Below are positions 1-6,406 of a stretch of 64,000 nt of DNA, piece after piece. The stretch comes from an uncultured Kiritimatiellota bacterium (GTDB lineage: Bacteria; Verrucomicrobiota; Kiritimatiellia; RFP12; DVOR01), in the NCBI GenBank assembly GCA_944389945.1, contig CALXOF010000006.1, forward strand, positions 1 through 64,000, in the 5' to 3' direction. The position numbers and the translations under genes were made by a program. Each line of letters starts with the position of its first letter. The first letter of the stretch is position 1. The notes beneath the pieces are model-generated. The model worked only from the letters and a program-made list of their open reading frames with translations, was not told where the DNA came from and did not search any database.

Positions 1-2
1 CC

Positions 3-41
3 TCCGACAACTACGCCCAATTCCTGCCATTTCCAGCCTAA
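3..41 (+). CDS. possible 3' end of an upstream gene
   Basis: The first bases read in frame as SDNYAQFLPFPA followed by TAA, with codon choice (GAC, AAC, TAC, GCC, CTG) like that of the genes in this window. Only 12 codons are visible, so neither the family nor the reality of the gene can be settled here. Confidence 0.25.
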   Translation, partial: SDNYAQFLPFPA

Positions 42-114
42 CCCCAACACCTGCGCAAAAAAACTTGCATTCTTCAGGCTTCATGCGAGTGGACCGGGAT
101 CTTAGGCGAAGGGG

Positions 115-254
115 GTTGAAAACGAAACGCCCGATTCCGAACGGAACTGGGCGCAACACGTTGGCGGGGCGTCGGACTCGGGGTATTCCCAGCCTCAGAC
201 GTTGCTTCCCTCTGTTGGGAACAGAGGTACTACACGCGCCGACCCCGCCAAACG
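115..254 (-). ncRNA. candidate small RNA with its own promoter and terminator
   Basis: On the minus strand a promoter (261-290) is followed by a stretch that folds as a long outer stem, CGTT plus GGCGGGG plus TCGG near 254-240 pairing with CCGA, CCCCGCC and AACG near 176-158. Inside it is a perfect hairpin CCTCTGTT/AACAGAGG. Next comes an intrinsic-terminator-like hairpin (CGCCC/GGGCG around TTCCG/CGGAA, 128-153) and then TTTCGTTTT. No ORF of note lies in it. It lacks the SRP GGAA-loop motif, RNase P core motifs and tmRNA features, so I do not assign a known RNA family. Confidence 0.4.
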
Positions 255-260
255 CGGCCT

Positions 261-290
261 AGTATACACAATCCCATTATTGCCTGGCAA
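261..290 (-). promoter_or_regulatory. promoter of the candidate small RNA
   Basis: Reading the minus strand, TTGCCA (290-285) and TATACT (266-261) are separated by 18 bases. This places the start near 254, at the base of the long stem. The next gene on this strand (the Fic gene, ending at 295) lies upstream. Confidence 0.45.
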
Positions 291-294
291 GGCG

Positions 295-1428
295 TCAGAG
301 CGTGCCTTCCTCAAGAATATCGAGATAGGGCGCAAACGTGTAGACCACGTTTCGTTTTCCTTCGGAGCGCGTGAGAATCCCACGGCTGACAAATTTTTCC
401 AACGCCTCTCCGACGGCTGGCGAAGAAAGCGTGCCGCCGAGCGCTTTCGTAATCTTCGTGCGGGTGCTCGAGGGTTGGGCAAACAACGCCTCCAAAATCT
501 GCCTTCCATGGCGGCCGACCGGATTGGCGTCCAACTCCGCAAACAATTTCTGTTGCAACGCAAGGATGCGCCGTGCGGCATCAATGGCCTCCTTGGAGGA
601 TTCCGCGACGCACCGCAGAAAGAACTTCACCCACGCCTCCCACGCACCGTCGAGTCGGATGGCATTGAGCCGGTCATAATACTCCATGCGGTGACGTTTG
701 AACGAAAGGCTCAAATAGAGCAGGGGCCGGTCAAGAATCTTCTGTTGCATCAACCAGAACGTGATGAGCAAGCGCCCCACGCGGCCATTCCCGTCCCAAA
801 AAGGGTGGATGGTCTCGAATTGCGCGTGGATGAGGGCAATCTTGAGCAACGGCGCAAAAGGCGTCTCATCGTGAAAGAACGCTTCCAAATCGTTCAAGGC
901 TTCCTTCAACACCGGGACAGGCGGCGGTACATATGTGGCCTGTTCAATGGTGCAGTTGGCGGGTCCAATCCAATTCTGGCCATCGCGAAAGGCCCCCGGG
1001 TTGCGGGCACTTCCCCGGCCGGTTGCCAACAGTTTGCCATGAATCTCGCAAATAAGCCGAAGGCACAACGGCAATTCCTTGAGGCGTGAAAGCCCATGGC
1101 GCATGGCCTGGACATAATTCGAGACCTCGATTTGGTCTTCCGTCACAGGATCATCAGAAACCACGTCGGAAAACGATGCTTGCGTCCCCTCAATCTGTGA
1201 GCTGAGCAGAGACTCCTTTCGCACGAACATATCCACGAAAAGGTCCGGGTTGGGCAAAATCGTCGTGAGTCCATTCAGCGTGCCAAGCTGACGCTCGGCT
1301 TCGGCAAGCAACATCACCATCTCCCCGTCCAACTCCAAAGGCGGGTTCGTTGGCGGCAGAGGATTGGGGATAAACGCACTCACGCCACCACTTTGTATAC
1401 CTGGACGTCCTGCTCGTTGCGAAACCAT
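295..1428 (-). CDS. Fic family protein (AMP-transferase type)
   Basis: 377 residues. The Fic active-site motif HPFWDGNGRVGR (HPFx[D/E]GNGR) sits at residues 208-219. An inhibitory motif SSQIEG at 76-81 places it with the class II Fic proteins, in which an N-terminal helix blocks the active site. In the family these enzymes usually transfer AMP from ATP to a hydroxyl side chain of a target protein. The C-terminal third, after residue 280, is probably a winged-helix-like region. The ATG start has AAAAGGAG just upstream and TATACT at 1455-1450. No antitoxin-like partner is adjacent. The target is unknown. A second, divergent Fic gene lies at 17131-18477. Confidence 0.9.
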   Translation of the reverse strand: MVSQRAGRPGIQSGGVSAFIPNPLPPTNPPLELDGEMVMLLAEAERQLGTLNGLTTILPNPDLFVDMFVRKESLLSSQIEGTQASFSDVVSDDPVTEDQIEVSNYVQAMRHGLSRLKELPLCLRLICEIHGKLLATGRGSARNPGAFRDGQNWIGPANCTIEQATYVPPPVPVLKEALNDLEAFFHDETPFAPLLKIALIHAQFETIHPFWDGNGRVGRLLITFWLMQQKILDRPLLYLSLSFKRHRMEYYDRLNAIRLDGAWEAWVKFFLRCVAESSKEAIDAARRILALQQKLFAELDANPVGRHGRQILEALFAQPSSTRTKITKALGGTLSSPAVGEALEKFVSRGILTRSEGKRNVVYTFAPYLDILEEGTL

Positions 1429-1470
1429 GGCGTACTCCTTTTCCCTTAGTATAACATAGTTATCAACAAG

Positions 1471-1700
1471 CTAAGGAAAGAAAAAGGCACTTTTCTTTCC
1501 TTAGCACCCTGCTGGAGGCCTCATTAGGAAAGAAATCTTTCGTAAGGCCTCCTCTGGAGACCTCCTTAGGAAAGAAAATGGCACTTTTCTTTCCTTAGCG
1601 CCCTGTTTGAGGCCTCGTTAGGAAAGAAATCTTTCGTAAGGACCCTTTCGGAGACCTCCTTAGAAAAGAAAATGGCACTTTTCTTTCCTTAGCGCCCTAG
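1471..1700. repeat. 94-bp tandem repeat with 14-bp hairpins (2.4 copies)
   Basis: The units begin at 1472, 1566 and 1660, exactly 94 bp apart. Each starts with a near-perfect hairpin, CTAAGGAAAGAAAA pairing with TTTTCTTTCCTTAG around a short loop. A shorter related half hairpin (TTAGGAAAGAAATC / CTTTCGTAAGG) follows within the unit. The array lies between the Fic promoter and the ogt promoter. One degenerate unit recurs beyond ogt at 2490-2575. Confidence 0.85.
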
Positions 1701-1783
1701 ACAGAGAGTCGCTCCCCCTGATAAACGCGCCGCAGAGAGTGACCGATGGAGCCGAGACGGTTCGTTACTTTCCCCGGACAGAA

Positions 1784-1813
1784 TTGCAAATCAAGCGATG
1801 TTCTGTTTATGAT
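1784..1813 (+). promoter_or_regulatory. likely ogt promoter
   Basis: TTGCAA (1784-1789) and TATGAT (1808-1813) have an 18-base spacer and lie about 65 bases before the ogt start. An overlapping AT-rich TATAGT/TATAAT region means the -10 assignment is uncertain. Confidence 0.4.
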
Positions 1814-1879
1814 ATAGTCATAATATAGAGGAAAGGGAAGCGGCGCGCGATTCAAGGAAGGCAATCGGGAGGATTGACC

Positions 1880-2413
1880 ATGCAGTACACCAGCCATTAC
1901 AGTTCCCCGCTCGGCGAAATCTTGTTGGCCGCAGATGATGTCGGCTTGACCGGACTGTGGTTTGAGGGACAGAAATACTTCGCCCGCTATCTGGAGAAGG
2001 ACCACGAGGAAAGGGAAATCCCCCTCTTTGGCATGGTCAAGCAGTGGCTGGACCTCTACTTCTCGGGGAAAGACCCGGGCTTTGCGGTGCCGCTCCATTT
2101 CACCGGCACCGACTTCCAGAATGCGGTGTGGGAGATTCTCTGCACCATCCCCTATGGCCGGACGATGACCTACGGCGAAATCGCCAAGCAAATCGCCGCC
2201 AAACGAGGCGTGCCGCGTATGTCCGCCCAGGCCGTGGGCGGTGCGGTCGGGCACAACGAAATCTCCATCATCGTCCCCTGCCACCGCGTCGTCGGTACCA
2301 ATGGGAGCCTCACGGGCTATGCCGGCGGCATCGACAAGAAAGTCCAACTGCTGACCCTGGAACACGCCGACATGAGCAGCTTCTTCATCCCGAAGAAGGG
2401 CACCGCCTTGTGA
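1880..2413 (+). CDS. ogt: methylated-DNA--[protein]-cysteine S-methyltransferase
   Basis: 177 residues. It repairs O6-alkylguanine by irreversible transfer of the alkyl group to its own cysteine. The active-site motif PCHRV is at residues 133-137, so Cys134 is the acceptor. The flanking GGAVGHNEISIIVPCHRVVG and the following GSLTGYAGG are typical of the AGT DNA-binding domain; the N-terminal part is the short ribonuclease-like domain. I chose ATG 1880 because GGGAGGA lies six bases upstream; a TTG at 1874 in the same frame is less likely. The gene stands alone between two direct repeats (1418-1560 and 2440-2575), which suggests it sits in a duplicated or inserted segment. Confidence 0.95.
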   Translation: MQYTSHYSSPLGEILLAADDVGLTGLWFEGQKYFARYLEKDHEEREIPLFGMVKQWLDLYFSGKDPGFAVPLHFTGTDFQNAVWEILCTIPYGRTMTYGEIAKQIAAKRGVPRMSAQAVGGAVGHNEISIIVPCHRVVGTNGSLTGYAGGIDKKVQLLTLEHADMSSFFIPKKGTAL

Positions 2414-2439
2414 AATAATAGGCTTGGGGAAAATAAGCG

Positions 2440-2575
2440 GTGCGCGAAGCCATGGCGCACCTCTTTTCCTTAATATAAGACAGTTATCAACAAGCTAAGG
2501 AAAGAAAATGGCACTTTCTTTTCTTAGCGCCCTGTCGGAGACCCCGTTAGGAAAGAAATCTTAAGAAAGAAACCC
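2440..2575. repeat. second copy of the Fic leader plus hairpin repeat
   Basis: This stretch repeats, in the same orientation, the sequence around the Fic start at about 1418-1550. It includes the complement of the Fic start codon context (GCCATGGCG), the AT-rich promoter stretch with GTTATCAACAAGCTAAGG, and one degenerate 94-bp repeat unit. No Fic coding sequence follows it, so it is a leader duplicate or remnant. With the first copy it brackets ogt. Confidence 0.75.
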
Positions 2576-2585
2576 CTCTCCGCAG

Positions 2586-2666
2586 ACCCTTAAGGGTTTC
2601 GGGTCGGACCACTATAGGGTCTCGCCCCCGACCACTATAGTGGTTGACCTCCGACCACTATAGGGT
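2586..2666. repeat. PAL23 phased palindrome array, copy 1
   Basis: Four palindromic or near-palindromic 12-mers (ACCCTTAAGGGT, CCACTATAGGGT, CCACTATAGTGG, CCACTATAGGGT) have centres exactly 23 bp apart, with 11-bp spacers. It lies between ogt and the tRNA terminator. Confidence 0.85.
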
Positions 2667-2740
2667 CTCAGAAAAGGGCTTGCAGGGCTCTCTTATAAGG
2701 GGGGAAAGAGGCACGGGAATGGAGGGCTGGGCCACGCAGG

Positions 2741-2772
2741 AAACAAAAAAGACCGGGGCGGTGGCCCTGGTC
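2741..2772 (-). terminator. intrinsic terminator after tRNA-Ala
   Basis: On the minus strand GACCAGGG pairs with CCCCGGTC around GCCACCG, and TTTTTTGTTT follows. The plus strand side is also T-rich, so it may work in both directions. Confidence 0.7.
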
Positions 2773-2794
2773 TCTTTTCTTGTTTCCTTTTTTA

Positions 2795-2870
2795 TGGTGG
2801 AGGTAAGGAGAGTCGAACTCCTGACCTTTTGAATGCCATTCAAACGCTCTACCAACTGAGCTATACCCCC
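2795..2870 (-). tRNA. tRNA-Ala (anticodon GGC)
   Basis: The minus strand begins GGGGGTATAGCTCAG and ends TACCTCCA plus an encoded CCA. The acceptor stem pairs GGGGGTA with TACCTCC. The anticodon arm is TTTGA-ATGGCAT-TCAAA, giving anticodon GGC. The T arm is AGGAG-TTCGACT-CTCCT. It is 76 nt including CCA. A terminator follows at 2772-2741. Confidence 0.95.
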
Positions 2871-2957
2871 GAAAAAGGAATGACCATAAGATATCACATC
2901 CCGGAGATCTTGGCAAGCACTTTTTTTACAAAACCCTAAAAAAGTTGCTTTTGCCCC

Positions 2958-4055
2958 TCAGGCGCGGCGGAGGAGTCCGCCCGGGAGGGGGCGGAGACGG
3001 CGCTGCATTTGCAGGGCGATGACGGTGGCGGTGAGGGCGGGAAGGGGAAGGCCGGTGCGCTGGGCGAGCTGGTCGAGGGAGCATTCGTCGGTGCCGATGG
3101 CGTCCCAGACGCGCTTTTCGTCGGGCGAGAGGCCGATGGGGTCGGCGGAGGGTTCGCCGAGCGCGAGGGGGTCGCCGAGGTCGAGGGTGCCGAAGTCCTC
3201 GAGAATGTGCTCGGGGGAGGTGACGAGGCGGGCGTCGCCATCGCGGAGGAGTTTGTGGTTGCCGGCGAAGCCGGGCCAGTCAACGCGGCCGGGGAGGGCG
3301 TAGAGGGCGCGGCCGAAGTCTTTGGCGAAGTCGGCGGTGATGAGGGTGCCGCCGCGGGCCGCGGTCTCGACGATGAGCGTGGCGCGGGCGAGGGCCGCGA
3401 TGAGGCGGTTGCGCTGCGGGAAGGTCTTGGCGTCGCCGTGGCGGCCGAAGGGATACTCGCTGAGGACGAGTCCGCCGGAGCGGGCGATGTCGCGGGCGAG
3501 GGGTTTGCGGCTGGTAGGATAGAGGCAGTCGAGGGCGGTGCCGACGGCGGCGAGGGTGCGGCCGGGGCCTTCGGCGGCGGCGAGGAGGGCGCCTTCGTGG
3601 GCGGCGCTGTCGATGCCTTCGGCCAGTCCGCTGGTGACGTGGATGCCGGCCTGGGCGAGGCGGTGGGCAAAGCGGCGGGCTTGCTCGGCGCCGTAGACGG
3701 AGGCCGCGCGGGTGCCGACGATGGCGACTTGGGTCTGCCGCAGGAGGCTGACGTCGCCGGCGCAGTAGAGGCAGAGGGGCGCGGAGGAGAGGTCGCGCAG
3801 GGTGTCGGGATAGGCGGCGTCGAGCCAGGTGAGGATGCGGACGTTGGCGCGGGCGGCGCGGTCTTCCTCGCGTTCGGCGAAGTCGGAGCGCAGGGCGTCG
3901 GCGATTTCTTCGGCCAGTCGCGGGCCGATGTCTTTGCACAGTTCGGCGATCTGCGCGGGGGTGGCGCGGACGGCCTCTTCCAACGCCCCGAAGGCGCGTT
4001 CGAGTGAGCGGACCTTGGCCGCGCCCACGCGAGGGACGCGGTTCAGGGCAATCAA
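2958..4055 (-). CDS. dprA: DNA-processing protein DprA
   Basis: 365 residues, the usual length. In the family, DprA (Smf) binds incoming single-stranded DNA in the cytoplasm during natural transformation and loads RecA on it. The N-terminal part (to about 75) resembles a helix-hairpin-helix/SAM-like region. The Rossmann-like core carries VAIVGTR, SGLAEGID, FPQRNRLIA and the ETAARGGTLITA segment. The C-terminal 60 residues form a winged-helix DprA domain. The start is TTG 4055, with GGAAAG upstream and TACACT about 45 bases before it; no better ATG is in frame. A repeat-filled gap of 1.1 kb separates it from pta. recA is present at 19828. Confidence 0.93.
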   Translation of the reverse strand: MIALNRVPRVGAAKVRSLERAFGALEEAVRATPAQIAELCKDIGPRLAEEIADALRSDFAEREEDRAARANVRILTWLDAAYPDTLRDLSSAPLCLYCAGDVSLLRQTQVAIVGTRAASVYGAEQARRFAHRLAQAGIHVTSGLAEGIDSAAHEGALLAAAEGPGRTLAAVGTALDCLYPTSRKPLARDIARSGGLVLSEYPFGRHGDAKTFPQRNRLIAALARATLIVETAARGGTLITADFAKDFGRALYALPGRVDWPGFAGNHKLLRDGDARLVTSPEHILEDFGTLDLGDPLALGEPSADPIGLSPDEKRVWDAIGTDECSLDQLAQRTGLPLPALTATVIALQMQRRLRPLPGGLLRRA

Positions 4056-4099
4056 GGTTTGTCTTTCCGAGTTCGCGGCGAATCTCCTTTTCGTTTTAT

Positions 4100-5177
4100 G
4101 TTAGTGTAGCAAAAAAGGGACGCTGGCGCGCCCCGGAGAACAGAGAACGGAGCGTGCAGGCCCAAAGGGCCAAACCTTCCACGGCCACGGAGAACGGAGC
4201 GCCCCTGCGGGGCGACGGGTGAGGCGGTGGGGGAACTGTGGAAGGTTTTTTAGAAAACACGAAGAACACGAAGGACCACGAAGGGACACGAAGGGTGGAA
4301 CCGCAGATTTCGGAGAAACACAGAGGAGCACAGAGAGGACAGAGGGACACAGAGGCGGGCGGTGTGCTAGCGCACGCAGGACTGCCAGAGTGTCTTTACC
4401 ACAAAGTGCACAAAGAGGCACAAAGGACACAAAGGGGAGTTGACGGATTAGCTGATTGAGAGATTAGCTGATTGGATGATTGGAGGGTGTGGGGCGCTGC
4501 CCCACGCCCCGGCAGGGAGAAGTTCTCCCTGCACCCCCGGCACGTCCGATGGACGTGCCAACAAGCACGCGGGGGCGGGCCGTGCGTGTGCGCAAGGCAC
4601 ACGTCCGGCCCGTGGGCCTGTAGGGGCATGGCGGGCTTCGCACGCCATGCTTTGGGGAGTTGGGAATCTAGCGGCGGAGTCGCCGTCCTAGTTGTCCTAT
4701 ATGTCCTATGGGTCCTACCGCGAAGCTTGGTGATGTTCCGCGAAGACTTGAAAGAGGGCCCAAGCGCGAAGACGATGGGCGGGAGGGAGCGATCAGCGGG
4801 CGTTTAGCCCGCAAAGCGACCGGCGTTAGCCCATCTGGCTTCGCGCGCACCTTGCGTCTTTGCGGAAATGGAGGTGGAAAGCCAAGCTTCTAAGCCTCCA
4901 AACTTCCAAACTTCCACAGGAGGTACAGGAGATTCAGGAGATACAGGAGCGCCCGATAAACGGGCGACGGAGAAGAGCGCTGTGCATAAGCAACGTCAGC
5001 CGCCGTCTTAGAGGTCTTACCGTGCTGTGGAAATTTCCAGGAATGGCACAGAAACGCAAGGGATGGGCGCGGTAGTGAGGCGCAACGCGCCGAACGGTGA
5101 AGTGCCCAGGCCCTTGCGTTCCTTTGGTGTCTTCGTGGAGAACTTCCAGTCAGCCAATCAGCGAATCAGCCAATCAG
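4100..5177. repeat. repeat mosaic between dprA and pta
   Basis: No gene is supported in this 1.1-kb gap; short ORFs here run through repeats. In order: HP-C (4125-4220), DR9 tracts of CACGAAGGA then CACAGAGGA type (4253-4355), an HP-D fragment (4360-4400), CACAAAGGA repeats (4400-4435), DR8 (4444-4476), HP-B (4485-4562), a long block shared with 57.5 kb (4528-4866), DR9 GGAAGTTTG (4880-4915), DR9 AGGAGATTC with a GCGCCCG/CGGGCG hairpin (4915-4975), HP-A (5050-5135) and DR8 (5148-5178). Confidence 0.8.
4528..4866. repeat. long dispersed repeat, copy 1
   Basis: About 340 bp that is nearly the same as 57544-57883. It runs from the third HP-B hairpin through a GGGCCGTGCGTGTG block and a GTCCTATAT-type 9-bp repeat to an HP-E block ending CCTTGCGTCTTTGCGG. 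Differences between the copies often fall in pairs inside hairpins, for example GGAGTCGCC versus GGAGCCGCA. Confidence 0.8.
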
Positions 5178-5220
5178 CAAAAGAGACCGGGCGCTCCGGT
5201 GGAACGCCCGGTGTCTTTTG
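5178..5220 (-). terminator. terminator after pta
   Basis: On the minus strand ACCGGGCG pairs with CGCCCGGT, extended by GAC/GTC, and CTCTTTTGC follows. The same GCCGGGCGCTC...GAGCGCCC hairpin recurs at 56405-56435. Confidence 0.6.
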
Positions 5221-5237
5221 GCATTTCTGCCACGACG

Positions 5238-6248
5238 TTACAGCGTCTGGCCGACGGTGATGCAGATGTTGCCGAAGATGTCTTCGGCGGAGCAACCGCG
5301 GGAGAGGTCGTTGATGGGCTTGGCGACGCCCTGGACGATGGGGCCGAGGGCGGTGGCGCCGCCGAGGCGCTGGACCAGTTTGTAGCAGATGTTGCCGGCC
5401 TGGAGGTCGGGGAAGATGAGGACGTTGGCGTCGCCCTTGATGGTGCCGCCGGGGTTCTTCTGCAGGGCGACGGCGGGGACGATGGCGGCGTCGGCCTGGA
5501 TTTCGCCGTCGACCACGGCGTCGAACTTGAGTTCCTCGAAGCGGGCCTTGGTGAGGCGGGCGGCCTCGGCGACCTTGTCGACGAGTTCGTGCTTGGCGGA
5601 GCCCTTGGAGGAGAAGGAGAGGAAGGCGACCTTGGGCTGCTTGCCGACGAGGGAGCGGAAGGTGCGGGCGGTGGCCAGGGCGATGTCGACCATCTGCTCG
5701 GCGGTCGGGCAGGGGTTGACGGCGCAGTCGGCGAAGCAGAGGACGTCGTCGCCGGCGGCGGTGGGTTCGCGCAGGCCCATGAGGAAGGTGGAGGAGGCCA
5801 GCTTGATGCCCGGGGCCGTGCCGACGCACTGGAAGGCCGCGCGGAGCATGTCGCCGGTGGAGGCGATGGAGCCGGCCACGAGGCCGTCGGCTTTGCCGGT
5901 GGCGAGCATCATGGCGCCGAAGTAGATGCGCTTGTCGAGCAGGGCCTGGCGGGCGCCTTCGGGGGTCATGCCTTTGGCCTTGCGCTTCTCGTAGAAGGCC
6001 TCCGCGAGTTCGTCGAGCAACGCGCCTTGGGTGTAGTCAATCACCTGCGCGGTGGGCATCAGCTTCATGCCCGCGGCGTTTTCGGAGAAGGTGATCTCCT
6101 CGGGCGTGCCCAGGACGATGATGTTGGCGACGTTCTCCTGCAGCGCCAGGTTGGCGGCCTTGATGACGCGCGGGTCTTGGCCCTCGGGGAGGACGATGGT
6201 GCGGCCGGAGCCCTTGGCCTTCGCGCAAATCTGCTTCAACAGTTCCAT
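5238..6248 (-). CDS. pta: phosphate acetyltransferase
   Basis: 336 residues, the length of the short single-domain Pta enzymes. It interconverts acetyl-CoA plus phosphate and acetyl phosphate plus CoA, usually working with acetate kinase to make ATP or acetate. The N-terminal [14 protein letters not shown], the central [16 protein letters not shown] and the C-terminal [16 protein letters not shown] with [12 protein letters not shown] are hallmark segments. ATG 6248 has AGAAAGGA nine bases upstream and TATACT at 6290-6285. No ackA is seen in the window. The gene is single, with a terminator behind it. Confidence 0.95.
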   Translation of the reverse strand: MELLKQICAKAKGSGRTIVLPEGQDPRVIKAANLALQENVANIIVLGTPEEITFSENAAGMKLMPTAQVIDYTQGALLDELAEAFYEKRKAKGMTPEGARQALLDKRIYFGAMMLATGKADGLVAGSIASTGDMLRAAFQCVGTAPGIKLASSTFLMGLREPTAAGDDVLCFADCAVNPCPTAEQMVDIALATARTFRSLVGKQPKVAFLSFSSKGSAKHELVDKVAEAARLTKARFEELKFDAVVDGEIQADAAIVPAVALQKNPGGTIKGDANVLIFPDLQAGNICYKLVQRLGGATALGPIVQGVAKPINDLSRGCSAEDIFGNICITVGQTL

Positions 6249-6406
6249 GACGTAATCCTTTCTCTAGGAAACGGTGACTCCGTGAGTATACCATAAAAAA
6301 GGAGAACGGAGAACAGAAAACGGAGAACAGAACGCGCGGCAAGCGCGCGACAGGTGGGGTGCCAGTCCGAACTACCAAACATCCAAACAACCACTCAAGT
6401 CTTTGT

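Noticed and set aside
115-254. SRP (4.5S) or 6S RNA at the left edge
   Set aside because: The GGAA tetraloop with AGCAG/CAGG of SRP is missing and the size and central bubble of 6S are not met.
2586-2666. PAL23 arrays as CRISPR arrays
   Set aside because: The repeats are 12-bp palindromes with 11-bp spacers and only four or five units, far below CRISPR repeat and spacer sizes, and no cas genes are present.
2658-2916. ORFs of 79 and 82 residues over the tRNA (GGIAQLVERLNGIQKVR...)
   Set aside because: These are translations of the tRNA gene and its flanks, a common false protein.
3009-4007. Long Gly/Ala/Glu-rich ORF opposite dprA and similar ones opposite pta, fusA, tnaA, mnmG region and UPF0210
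   Set aside because: They are shadow frames caused by high GC and codon bias; the composition is low complexity and no family is recognisable.
4056-5237. Intergenic mosaics as insertion sequences
   Set aside because: There is no transposase frame, no consistent terminal inverted repeats and no target duplication visible; elements are short and modular.
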